This document shows positions 24,139 to 35,784 of a stretch of 64,000 nucleotides of DNA, one piece after another. The position numbers and the translations under genes were made by a program. Positions within the stretch are counted from its first letter, which is position 1. Each line of letters opens with the position of its first letter. The DNA comes from Zanthoxylum bungeanum (Eukaryota > Streptophyta > Magnoliopsida > Sapindales > Rutaceae). Below the pieces are notes generated by a model. That model did not search any database and had not been told where the DNA came from. It saw nothing but the letters and a program-made list of their open reading frames with translations. The stretch is taken from the NCBI GenBank assembly GCA_019454045.1, contig SKCR01036761.1:186001-250000 (forward strand), given 5' to 3'.

Positions 24139-24768
24139 ATAAGGTAATTTGGATTCAATTTGTTGTTGGACAACATAGTTTCCATTCTAGAATGTAATGA
24201 CCACTCTTATTATGCTTAGAATTATTCTAGGGTTCTTCATTTGTGGTCACTTTGAATGGGTGTTAGATTAATTAGATTAATTTTGATAAAATTGGATTTA
24301 AGCATGAAAAATAGATTGTTTTCATATCTAGATCAGATCTCGAAAATCTGGTATTTTGGTGGTGAAAAATATGTCATTTAGATGTGTTGGATGTATATTG
24401 AGAGTTAGGATAATTTCTGAAAGGCATTACAGGGTGAGTTTTTGAGCTTATCGATTAACGACTATCGAAACAGTGAATTGGTCACTGTTTAGGTAGCCCA
24501 TGAACTGTCCAAATATCATTGGAGCTGACCCGGGCAGCCCTCGTGTGATCTTGGTTGGTTGGTTAGACTAAAACGTATTTTATGCTATTTTGCGGAAAAA
24601 TTTATTTTCGTAAAAGTTTCATATTGTTTTCTTATATGATATTGAATAATATGCTTAGGTGAAATATGAATAAATTATATATATGATATCAAATACTTTA
24701 TTTTGTAACTTTAAAAATTTTAAAATTACGATTTCGTTCGAGCTGTGCTTCCGCTACGTGTCCCAACA
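24139..24768 (+). mobile_element. A2 5' LTR, left-truncated
   Basis: From about 24139 (aaggtaatttggattcaatt) it matches the downstream copy at 39921-40115 plus 44598 onward, and ends ...ctacgtgtcccaaca at 24768. Primer-site sequence follows at once. Its first 1.7 kb is missing, replaced by the inverted LTR end on the left. Confidence 0.7.
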
Positions 24769-26549
24769 AAATGGCATCAAAGCGAGTCTGATCTTACATC
24801 CATCACATATTTCATACTTAAAATATGATATATAATTCAATTTTGATATTTACACATGCTTGTAATCTAGAAGTTTCTTAATTTTTTGGTTTTACGCTAA
24901 TGGGAAAAGTAATGAAAATTTAATGGTCAATTTAAGTTATAGTTTTCAAGGTAGAATAAACTATTGAGAAATTGATCTAGATTAAATATATGTATTTAAT
25001 GTATAGTAGAACTCACTTTAGGAATATCCCCGTTAAATAAGGTTTTATAGTAACTAGTATTATGAATACTTGTTTCTTGGTCCGCCTTGGTAGTAAGGAT
25101 GCGAATGATTTCCAAATGATGTAGATGTAACGTGCCAAAACTGTGCAGTTATGGCTGATGGTAGTTCATTTATGCCGGATAACTTATATGATAAGAGACG
25201 AATTCAAGTGAAAGTGAAAATCCTGAATGTGCCAAAGCTGTCAGGGCTACATAGGTAGTTTAAGTTTGTCATTGACAAGTGTAGCCTTGATACACCTCCT
25301 GTGAATGTGCCAAAGCTATCACAGCGAGAAATGGTCAGGACCAAAATCAGGAGTCACAATAAGTGTGATTGACAATGAGTTGTCTACTTCTGTATATACG
25401 TACGCAAGAACGTTTCGAAACTGTGCGTCGAAATATATTCATGGGGTCCACTTCTCACTATGGAATTAAATTTAATTATTGACTTCATGTTTTCCATTAG
25501 GGATTACAGTATTATGTAAAGTAGGGGAGACACTGCTGGTTTAAAAATCTATAACTTAGGCAGTGTGTAATGTTATGAAAATTATCTGCTATTGTTTTCC
25601 TTATTCTATTATGTAGATATAATTAAACTTTTAATCCACTGCATACATATTTTATATATGTTTTCTGACTTCACTTATGGTTGTAGATTTCTAGAGTAGG
25701 TTCTAGATTAGAGTAGGCTAGGATATAATCCTTCAGAGAGAATAATTTCTTATGCAGTAAAGATTGACATGAATTGGTTATTATCTCGAGATTCTTCACT
25801 GACATTATTAAAATCTTATTAGGTATTTGTTTATCTAATAATGAAGTTGCTCGTATTTAGTGACTTTTAGAGTTCATGTGCCCGACACTATTTTGTAATT
25901 AATTATTTACAATTGTTGTGAATAGTTGAATACAAATTAGAAAACTAAAGGAATGAGATGTGTATATTTGTGTGTAGAGAATATCGATTCTCACAATACG
26001 AAAACTATAGGTATTGGATACCAGATCTCCCGTCTAGTTATTTAAAATATTATTTAATGATTGTTTTGATATTTGATATCAGAACTTGCGACTATTGGAT
26101 AGTTACTTATTCGTTATAAACAATTGTTATTTATTTGAATATGACTAGTAGTGTCATTAACATAAAGAAAAACATTAAGAAATATTTTCGGTAAGGTAAA
26201 TTACTTAGAATAATATTTTACGAGATTTTATCACTTAAGCATTAGATACTTATTCTGTATGGTAAAAGATGGTCTTATACGAGATCACACCACATATCCT
26301 TATCCATTTAATGAATATATTATTCGGGAATGTGATTAAATCTCATTTAACCAATGATCTTCATTGGACCACAAATTTATTAAACTAATACATTAGATGT
26401 ATGTAGTTTAATGAATTATAAATTATCTTGGGTAGTTTTCTTTACTTCGTGACTTAATAATGAGTTGTCATGACTTAGTTACGCGTTTCTGAAAGAACAC
26501 ATATTGAACGTCTTGAAAGGTTCGAGAACTTTCAATATATTCTGATGAA
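24769..26549 (+). mobile_element. A2 internal region, 5' part (leader and gag remnant)
   Basis: It opens with tggcatcaaagc (24772-24783), a decayed tggtatcagagc primer-binding site followed by gagtctgatct as in A and A3. The leader carries stem-loops (separate entry) and tcatggggtccacttctcac before the gag position, as in A. From about 25600 gag and early pol are so AT-rich and stop-laden that no frame survives. It is interrupted at 26550-26554 by element A. Confidence 0.65.
25118..25440 (+). promoter_or_regulatory. A2 leader stem-loops
   Basis: Four motif copies lie in the same order as in A: cgtgccaaaactg near 25131; atgtgccaaagctg with stem cctga/tcagg (25222-25226/25241-25245); atgtgccaaagcta with stem ctgtga/tcacag (25299-25304/25319-25324); and a decayed loop with stem acgca/tgcgt (25402-25406/25424-25428). 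The third stem differs from A (ttgtga/tcacaa) at one base pair on both sides. The first copy recurs near 45187 in the second A2 leader. Confidence 0.65.
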
Positions 26550-26554
26550 ACATG

Positions 26555-28994
26555 TGTTAGGGTTGGTGCTCTGAGCGCCAATTTTATTATGTATTTCCAT
26601 GTAAATACTAATGTAACGTTTTATTATGAATAAAATGAACAGTTTCTTTTATATAACTTCTTATTTAATATTGTAAAGACGTAACCGACCTTAGAATGAT
26701 TAGTTATGATACTGTTGCAAAAGCGTCGCAACTGACATTGAGTTGTATCATGACGTTGTCATTCTTAGACTGTTCCCGGTCAAGGTTTACACTACTTGGT
26801 CAGTAAAGTAAACCTGTAGAGACTGGTAAATTTCGTATATTGGAATCTTGGATTCCGATAGTTTTTCAGTGAACCATGAGTATTGGAGACTCGTATAGAC
26901 GTGTATAGGTGTTTATAGCGGATAAACACTGAACGAATCACCGAAGATTCTTAATGGATGGTATACCAACGTCAATAAGAATCTTCTCGGGTTGAGTGAG
27001 CATAGTGATTCTTTGACTTGAGATACCACTGTGGATATTTGAGTTATCCTCCACACTTAGATGGCAGTCACGTCACCGATCTATTTAGATCAGACCTCCG
27101 CCTGTTCGTTGGGTGTGGACTGATGCTCAGGATATCATGTGTGTATCAAGATAGGATCCGTCAGCTCTGTGTACATAGCATAAGTATTCAATATGGAATT
27201 AGCAATCTGTTAAATCCATGGGCCCGTGGTACACTGTAGAAATGAGTTCTAAGTGTTATATGAGGGATTGCTAATAGAAACGTCGACGTGATTATATCTA
27301 TAGAGATTTGACGTTTGTATCTGTATCTCTGGATTAATCTGGATATCTGTGACGGAGGGATTATACGTATGCTGTGACCTCGACCTGTATGATTCAGTGA
27401 GTTTATCCGTGTTCGTCATAATTTTCGGGTGGGTGAATTATGGAAACGAAATTTGATTTCGTGACGGATATGCCTGAATCTAGAGAGTCTCACTAATGAA
27501 ATTTACTCGTAGAGCACTAGGGCAACTGTTATGAATAATACTGATTATTTATAACTCGTTTAATGGTTAAAAAAAATACATGCAATCGGGACCTAACGGT
27601 CATTTCCAAAATATTGTGTGTTTTATTTAATACTTGATTTTATTAAATACACATTAATAAAATATCAAATTGTGATATTCGACATATATCATTAATATAT
27701 GTATTTGAGATATTTAATGTAAATATAATACATATATTTAATAAATTTATATTTATTAATTAATTATTTAATTGTTAAATAATTAAATTAATTTATAAAA
27801 TAAATATCTTTATGTCATGATTTGTTTGGAAATGGAAAATTATCATTGGCATACTTTTTAGTTAAATTTTTTGAAGATAAATGTTGTCTTTAATTTTGTT
27901 AAAATGTGGACCAATTATAATTGAACAAAAATAAATAATTGTTGTTTATTTTTTAGCCATGGAATTAATTCAAAAAAAAAAATGAAAATGCTTGTTATTA
28001 TTTTTCCAAGGCTCACGGCAATTTTGGGAAAAGATATATAAGCTTTTGTTTCAATTTTCTTTCATTACACAAGTTGAAAATAAGAATTACAAAGTAAGGT
28101 TGAGAGAAAACAAGAAAGACAAAGAAAGGAAATTAAGCAAATTCTTGATTTTTGTAAGTAATTTCCAACTTTCTTCAATTAGGAAATTATTTCCATGTAT
28201 CTAGGCTTCAATTTGTGATGCTTAGAATTTTCTCTACTCCTTAAGTTTGTAATTTAAATTATTCTTAACTTGTTTGGATGAGTTCATGCATGTATAATTA
28301 ATTTATTTGCTAATTAGTGTAATTAAGCTTAATAAATTAAGTAGAAAATTAAAGTTGCCATTCTAGAGTTAATTAGTCATTCATAATTAGCCTAGAATTG
28401 TTCTTGATTAATTTCATGATGGTGAGAATTAATTGGTGTGGTAATTTGAAGATTAAAGTATTGAATTTTATTAATTTAGTGTAAATTGCCCAATTTGAGT
28501 GATTTATGAAATTAGGGTTCTTAACCCACTCAAATTTTGGGGCTTTTCATATATATGCTTTAATTGATGTATATTTGATGCATGTAAAATTTGGGATTAA
28601 TTGGATTTGATCGTGATGTGTTTTGAACAAATTGGGCCAAATTACAATTAATTAAAATTCTGGGCTATTTTGTAAATTCTGGGTAGTGGCGCAATTCTGA
28701 AAACGTTTTCTGGTTTTGTAGCAAACTTGTAAAAAATATTTTGGGATTAATTTGGAATTAATTAAATATGTAATTGACATATTTAAAACTAAAATAATTA
28801 ATTTTTAAAAGTTTAAGGTAATTTTGTAATTAAAAGAAATATGATTTCTTGGGTTATAATTTCATAATTTAAGTATTGGTTAATTAAATAAATAAGTTTA
28901 TTTAATTGTTCCAAGAAAAATTTTTGAAATCGGAGAAATCGTTTTTCCGCGTTCCGCTGCGCTGTACCCTATAATTCCTTATAAAACCCCAACA
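26555..28994 (+). mobile_element. A 5' LTR
   Basis: 2440 bp, TGTTAGGGTTGG to AAAACCCCAACA. It holds a TATA box near 28035 and the conserved attctag/ctagaat inverted repeat at 28360-28398. The open frames at 27018-27239 and 27992-28204 recur in other copies and are not genes. Confidence 0.93.
28035..28042 (+). promoter_or_regulatory. LTR TATA box
   Basis: The sequence tatataag lies 1.48 kb into the LTR and is conserved at 34811-34818 in the 3' LTR. Transcription would start about 30 bases downstream, in the region cattacacaagttg. This leaves about 0.93 kb of LTR in the transcript upstream of the primer-binding site. Confidence 0.6.
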
Positions 28995-28998
28995 AAAA

Positions 28999-29010
28999 TG
29001 TTATCAGATC
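28999..29010 (+). promoter_or_regulatory. A primer-binding site (decayed)
   Basis: tgttatcagatc differs at two positions from tggtatcagagc, the initiator tRNA-Met complement seen in A3. It begins four bases after the LTR end. Confidence 0.75.
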
Positions 29011-29220
29011 GTGTCTGATTCTGGAACCCCGATATATGATTATGGCTTGAAAATTCAATATTAACTTTAATCTTGACTTTAATGCATGCTTGTTTTTATT
29101 TAATTTGATTAAATAAATTAAAACATCTTTAACGGAAAATCTCTATTTAAAATAAGGTTTATAATTTAATATGTATTTGATGCATATTAATCGGTTCGTC
29201 TTGTCAATAACGCTTATCGG

Positions 29221-29559
29221 TAAATTTTCTACGAATATATCCGAGAACGTGCCAAAGCTGTGAGGATATGGCCGGTAGAAATTTATCTGTACCAGTTATA
29301 TTTGATATTAGATGAATTCAAACGAAAGTGCAATCTTGAACGTGCCAAAGCTTTCGGGGTTACGTAAGTATCTTGAATTCAGCATTGACAAGTTTGACCT
29401 TGGTACGTCTCCTTGTGAACGTGCCAAAGCTGTCACAACGAGAAACAACCAGGACCGAAAACCCATGAGTCACTATTGAGTGATCGACAATGTGTTGTCT
29501 ACCTAAATGAATATACGTAGGCGAGAACGTGCCAAAGCTGTGAGCTGAAATATATTCAT
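29221..29559 (+). promoter_or_regulatory. A leader: four stem-loops with GTGCCAAAGC loops
   Basis: The string gaacgtgccaaagct occurs at 29245, 29338, 29417 and 29525. Each copy sits between pairing arms. Copy 1: 29221-29232 with 29275-29285 and atatcc/ggatat at 29237-29242/29264-29269. Copy 2: gaattcaa/ttgaattc at 29314-29321/29373-29380. Copy 3: ttgtga/tcacaa at 29413-29418/29433-29438. Copy 4: atgaatata/tatattcat at 29507-29515/29551-29559. They end 215 bases before the gag ATG. Confidence 0.75.
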
Positions 29560-29773
29560 GGGGTCCACCTTTCACTATTATGTTATGATTTGATTATCGC
29601 ATGTTTTGTATTCTGTTTGGGGATTACAGTATTGCATGAAATAGTGGGAGAGGTATTTTTAGATTAAAAATCCATGATCTAGTTAATGTTTTATGATATA
29701 TTATGAAACTGTTATAATCTTTTATCTACTTATATGCTTACTGTTGATTCGCTGTCTATTTGATAGATTTGCG

Positions 29774-30480
29774 ATGGCGGCACCTCCACCCAATCCTTTT
29801 GCACGTATGCTTGATACGAACAAACTGAAAGGCGCAGAAAACTTTGCGGATTGGGATATGGACTTGAGGATTGTCCTCAATTCCGAGAAACTGGGGTATA
29901 TTTTGGAAGGTCTATTACCGCATGTTATATCACCTGATGCATTACCTGAAGAACGTGAGACTTTCCATCGATGGAAGGATGATGATTTAAGGGTTAAATC
30001 ATTCATCTTGAGTTCTCTTTCTTCTGAGCTTAAGAATACTTATTGGGAGATGCACGATGCATATATCATGATGACACAACTTCATGAATCGTTCATGAAC
30101 CAGGAACATGTCATTGTTCATAAAGTTTTGATGGAATTGTTCCATTCTAAACTTGATGAGGGGCAGGCTGTGAGCCCGCATGTGCTTCACTTGATCGATT
30201 TGATCTAGCAGTTGAGGCGACATGATTTCCCTCTCAATGAGACTCTTGGTCATAGTGTCATTCTCGGTTCACTCCCGGCTTCATATCGTCAGTTCGTCAT
30301 GTACTTCAACATGAATGTGATTCACTGTTCTTACCGTGAGTTGCATAGGATGCTTCTCACAGCAGAGGAACATTTAAGGAAGTGAGTTCTGACTCACCTT
30401 CCGAAACCTACTTCACTTTTCGCTTCTTCCCAATCCAAGTCGAAGGGGAAGAAGTCTAAAGGAAGGAAGGAAGTGTTTCA
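29774..30480 (+). pseudogene. A gag (broken)
   Basis: The ATG at 29774 (tttgcgATGGCG) gives MAAPPPNPFARMLDTNKLKG, with body ENFADWDMDLRIVLNSEKLG and LMELFHSKLDEGQAVSPHVL of a copia UBN2-type gag that builds the virus-like particle. In-frame stops lie at 30206-30208 and 30383-30385. The frame then passes through a (GGAA)3 run at 30461-30473 and is lost relative to the zinc knuckle and pol, so repeat slippage probably caused the shift. The CCHC knuckle itself (30534-30575, CHHCQKVGHWKRNC) is intact in the pol frame. Confidence 0.88.
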
Positions 30481-33400
30481 ATATTCCTCTGCATGGTAAG
30501 GCGGCGAAGCCCAAGAGAGCTTCTGAAGACAAGTGCCACCACTGCCAGAAAGTCGGGCACTGGAAACGTAACTGTCTGGACTATCTTACGCAACTCGGGA
30601 AGGAAAGAGCATCGATATCAGGTACTTTTATTTTTCCTATTATTGATATCTCTTTGGCTTGTGAAGCTATGACATCTAGTTGGATTTTAGATTCTGCTTG
30701 TCCTATTCACATTTACAATACGTTGCAGGTGCTGACGGGAAGTAGACGGTTGAAATCTGGGGAGATACAGTTGCGATTCGGGAGTGGCGACTCTCTGGAT
30801 GCAGTTGTAGTGGGCGTATGTGAGATTCCATTACCCAGTGGGAGATTTTTGTTACATGACTGCTATTTTATACCAGGATGTGTGGCGAATATTATGTCCC
30901 TTTTTGTATTAGATACTGAAGGTTATAATCTAAATATTAAGAATCGTTCTTTGTATTTATATAATAGTAGTAATATTCAGATCATTTGTTGTCCAAACGA
31001 GCATGGTCATTACATATTGCGCACCTCACAAGATATCTTTAATACTGGAATAAATAAACGTAAACAATCTGATATAAATAATACTGAACTCTGGCACATG
31101 AGGTTATGTCATATAGACGTGAAACGCTTAACCCAATTGGTTAAGAATGGTTTGATACATGATCTCACCATTGAACCTTATCCAACTTGTGAATCTTGTA
31201 TTCGGGGTAAAATGACCAAAGCCCCATTTTCAGGTGTTGGACACCGAGCCTCTGACTTCTTGGAACTCGTACATTCTGATGTATGTGGTCCCTTAAGTCA
31301 AACTGCTTACAGTGGTTTTTCTTACTTCGTCACCTTTACCAATGATCTATCACGGTACGGTTATGTCTATTTGATGAGACATAAATCGGAAACCTTTGAA
31401 AAGTTCAAAGAATTCCGAAATGAAGTTGAAAAATAAACTGGTCAATATATTAAATGTCTTCGATCTGATCGAGGCGGTGAATATATGAGTGGAGAGTTCA
31501 CTGATTATTTAAATGAGAATGAGATTCTCGCTCAATATACTCATCCCGGTACTCCGCAACATAATGGAGTGTCGGAGAGGAGAAATCAGAATTTATAAGA
31601 TATGGTCTGATCGATGTTGAGTTATACAGATTTACCCTATTACTTATGGGGTTATGCTCTTTTAACTGCCGCACATCTTTTGAACAGGATTTATTCCAAG
31701 GCTGTTCCTACAACTCCGTATGAGATATGGACCAGTAGGAAACCAAATCTTTGTTATATTAAGATTTGGGTGTGTCCTGCTTATGTCAGGATGGCTCAGC
31801 AAGATAAGCTTTTACCTCGAGGGCAGAAGTTTAGGTTTATTGGATATCCTTCAAATACGAAAGGATATTTGTTCTATGATACCGAGCATCGAAATGTGTT
31901 CGTAGCTCGCTTCGTAAAATTTCTAGAAATATAATTTTTAGCAGAAGGTGGTGATCATAGACAGGTTGAACTTGATGAAGTTCAATCTGGAACCAGCGAA
32001 CTAATGGAGGAACCTGTAGTTCAAGAAGATGGAGAACCTTCAACACACACACTCCGTAGGTCACAAAAGGTATCTAGAACTCCTGAACGCTTGTATTTGA
32101 TACAAGAAAAGAGTCTCAATGTTCTCTTAGTTGAAGAGACTGACCCTTTTACCTATAGAGAATCGATGTTGGACATCGACTCTGTGAAGTGGCAAGACGC
32201 CATGAAATCCGAGATGGACTCTATGCATGTGAATCAAGTTTGGAACTTGGTTCCGTTTCCCGAAGGAATTGTTCCTATCGGTTGTAAATGGATTTACAAG
32301 AGGAAACGAGGGCCCGATGGAAAGGTTGAAACTTTTAAGGCCCCACTGGTAGCTAAAGGTTACTCACAGCGACCTGGTGTCGACTATAATGAAACGTTTT
32401 CTCCAGTAGCCATGCTAAAGTCCATCGAGATTTTATTGTCAATTACCGCATATCATGATTACGAGATTTGGAAAATGGATGTCAAAACGGCTTTTTTAAA
32501 TGGATTTCCTGATGAAGAAATCTATATGGAACAACCGGAAGGTTTTGCATCCAGCGAGAACTCGAGCATGGTATGCAAGCTGAAGAAGTCCATTTATGGA
32601 CTTAAACAGGCTTCACGAAGTTGGAATCTTCGATTCGACGAGATAATCAAATTGTCTGGTTTTCTCAAGAATTCGGAAGAATCCTGTGTGTATCAGAAGA
32701 CCAGTGGGAGTATGGTGGTATTTTTAATTCTCTATGTTGACGACATCCCTATCATTGGGAATGATATCGGGATGATGCAAGGCGTCAAAGCTTACCTCTA
32801 TAAGAATTTCTCCAAGAAGGACCTGGGTGAAGCTTCTTATGTCTTGGGCATAAAACTCTATAGATATAGAGAAATGAAGCTTATTGGGTAATCCCAATCA
32901 ACGTACATAGATAAGATCTTAGAACGGTATAATTTTGTTAACTGTAAGACAGCAAACATATCGTTCAGACATGGCTTACATTTTTCGAAGAAGATGCGTC
33001 CGCAAACATAATATGAGAAGATTAGAATGTCTAATCAACCTTATGCTTCGTGTTTGGGCAGCATCATGTATGCCATGTTATGTAATAGGCCTGATATCAG
33101 CTTCGTAGTTAGTGTGACGAGCATATATCAGTCTAATCCAGGAAATGACCATTGGATGGCCATTAAACATATCCTCAAGTATCTTAAAGGTACTAAGGAT
33201 GAGTTTATAATTTAAGGTGGAAACGAACTGCAAGTTAATGGGTATACGGATTTCGATTTCCAATCGGATCTTGATGATAGAAAGTCTACATCAGGATTCG
33301 TGTTTACCCTTAACGGTGGTGCAGTTTGTTGGAAGAGTTCCAAACAGGGGTCGACAACTGATTCCACCACAGATGCGGAATATATTACAGCTTCTGAAGC

Positions 33401-33719
33401 CGCAAAGGAAGCTGTATGGGTTAGGAACTTTATCACAGAATTGGGAGTAGTCCCAAGTATCGAGAATCTGATTCCGTTATACTGTGATAATACTGTAGCC
33501 ATTACACAAGCAAATGAACCAAAGACGCATCAGAAGTCGAAGCATGTGGAATGAAAGTACCACATCATTCGAGAGATTGTGTCGCGATGGGACATTGTCG
33601 TGTGCAAGGTACCGAGTGAAGATAATGTAGCAGACCCGCTTACGAAGGCCATACCTCCGAAGTTTTTTGATAAACATGTGGAGTCGATGGGTATTAGATA
33701 CAATCGATATTGGCACTAA
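30480..33719 (+). pseudogene. A pol: knuckle, protease, integrase, RT, RNase H with nonsense codons
   Basis: One continuous frame from about 30480 to the natural TAA at 33717-33719. Protease has WILDSACP with Asp at 30690-30692. Integrase has the HHCC region (LWHMRLCH...CESC) and D, D, E at 31278, 31467 and 31575, with 35 residues between the last two. RT has [24 protein letters not shown] and intact YVDD at 32733-32744. RNase H has FTLNGGAVCWKSSKQ and LYCDNTVAIT. Premature stops lie at 31434, 31596, 31608, 31932, 32889, 33009, 33213 and 33552. No net frameshift is seen. It is the best-preserved pol in the window, but it is inactive. Confidence 0.9.
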
Positions 33720-33735
33720 AGCAAGTAGGATATTT

Positions 33736-35779
33736 TGTTAGGGTTGGTGCTCTGAGCGCTAATTTTATTATGTATTTCCATGTAAATACTAATGTAACGT
33801 TTTATTATGAATAAAATGAACATTTTCTTTTATATAACTTCTTCTTTAATATGGTAAAGACGTAATCGACCTTAGAATGATTAGTTATGATACTGTTGCA
33901 AAAGCGTCGCAACTGACATTGAGTTGTATCATGACGTTGTCATTCTTACACTGTTCCTGGTCAAGGTTTACTCTACTTGGTCAGTAAAGTAAACCCGTAG
34001 AGACTGATACATGTCGTATATTGGAATCTGGGATTCCGATGGTTTCTCAGTGAACAATGAGTCTTGGAGACTCATATAGACGTGTAGGTGTTTATAGCGG
34101 ATAAACACTGAACGACTCACCGAAGATTCTTAATGGATGGTACACCAACGTCAATAAGAATCTTCTCGGGTTTAGTGAGCATAGTGATTCTTTGACTTGA
34201 GATACCACTGTGGATATCTGAGTTATCCTCCACACTTAGATGGCAGTCACGTCACCGATCTATTTAGATCAGTCCTCCACCTGTTCGTTGGCAACTGTTA
34301 TGAATAATACTGATTATTTATAACTCGTTTAATGGTTAAACGAAAAATACATGCAATCGGGACCTAACGGTTATTTCCAAAATTAATGTGTGTTTTATTT
34401 AATACTTGATTATATTAAATACACATTAATAAAATATCAAATTGTGATATTTGACATATATCATTAATATATGTATTTGAGATATTTAATGTAAATATAA
34501 TACATACATTTAAGATATTTATATTTATTAATTAATTATTTAATTATTAAATAATTAAATTAATTTATAAAATAAATATATTTATGTCATGATTTGTTTG
34601 GAAATGGCAAATTATCATTGGCACACTTTTTAGTTAACTTTATTGAAGATAAATGTTGTCTTTAATTTTGTTAAAATGTGGACCAATTATAATTGAACAA
34701 AAATAAATAATTGTTGTTTATTTTTTAGCCATGGAATTAATTCAAAAAAAAAAAAATTTGAAAATGCTTGTTATTATTTTTTCAAGGCTCACGGCAATTT
34801 TGGGAAAAGATATATAAGCTTTTGTTTCAATTTTCTTTCATTACACAAGTTGAAAATAAGAATTACAAAGTAAGGTTGAGAGAAAACAAGAAGAACAAAG
34901 AAAGGAAATTAAGCAAATTCTTGATTTTTGTAAGTAATTTCCAACTTTCTTCAATTAGGAAATTGTTTCCATGTATCTAGGCTTCAATTTGTGATGCTTA
35001 GAATTTTCTCTACTCCTTAAGTTTGTAATTTAAATTATTCTTAACTTGTTTGGATGAGTTCATGCATGTATAATTAATTTATTTGCTAATTAGTGTAATT
35101 AAGCTTAATAAATTAATTAGAAAATTAAATTTGTCATTCTAGAGTTAATTAGCCATTCATAATTAGCCTAGAATTGTTCTTGATTAATTTCATGATGGTG
35201 AGAATTAATTGGTGTGGTAATTTGAAGATTAAAGTATTGAATTTTATTAATTTAGTGTAAATTGCCCAATTTGAGTGATTTGTGAAATTAGGGTTCTTAA
35301 CCCACTCAAATTTTGGGGTTTTTCATATATATGCTTTAATTTGATGTATATTTGATGCATGTAAAATTTGGGATTAATTTGATTTGATCTTGATGTGTTT
35401 TGAACAAAATGGGCCAAATTATAATTAATTAAAACTCTGCGCTGTTTTGTAAATTCTGGAAAATTCTGGGCAGTGGCGCAATTCTGAAAAATTGTTCTGG
35501 TTTTGTAGAAAACTTGTAAAAATTATTTTGGGATTAATTTGAAGTAATTAAATATGTAATTGACATATTTAAAACTAAAATAATTAATTTGAAAAAGTTT
35601 GGGGTAATTTTGTAATTAAAAGAAATATGATTTCTTGGGTTATAATTTCATAATTTAAGTATTGGTTAATTAAATAAATAAGTTTATTTAATTATTCAAA
35701 GAAAAAATTTTGAAATCGGAGAAATCGTTTTTCCGCGTTCCGCTGCGCTGACTATGTAATTCCTAATAAAACCCCAACA
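33736..35779 (+). mobile_element. A 3' LTR with internal deletion
   Basis: 2044 bp. It matches the 5' LTR except that about 410 bp (27113-27522 of the 5' LTR) is missing at 34290/34291, where gttcgttgg joins caactgttatg. The preceding polypurine tract (33721-33735) is altered to gcaagtaggatattt from the gtgggag form in A3 and A2. The TATA box and attctag/ctagaat hairpin (35136-35174) remain. Confidence 0.92.
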
Positions 35780-35784
35780 ACATG

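Larger units (their letters stand above)
26555..35779 (+). mobile_element. complete Ty1/copia element A, nested in A2
   Basis: Two direct LTRs (26555-28994, 33736-35779) bound a primer-binding site, leader, gag, protease, integrase, RT and RNase H. The five bases acatg lie at 26550-26554 and 35780-35784, a perfect target duplication. The flanks rejoin within A2 internal sequence. By eye the two LTRs differ at about 17 places in their first 340 bp. Gag and pol carry premature stops, so the copy is not autonomous. Confidence 0.95.

Noticed and set aside
27018..27239. A 73-codon frame (MRYHCGYL...) seen in two family-A LTRs, also at 3424-3645.
   Set aside because: It is absent from the 3' LTR of the same element because of a deletion, lies in untranslated LTR sequence upstream of the TATA box, and has no recognisable domain.
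26555..35779. Element A considered as an active, autonomous retrotransposon.
   Set aside because: Two gag stops, a frameshift before the zinc knuckle, eight pol stops, an altered polypurine tract and a decayed primer site.
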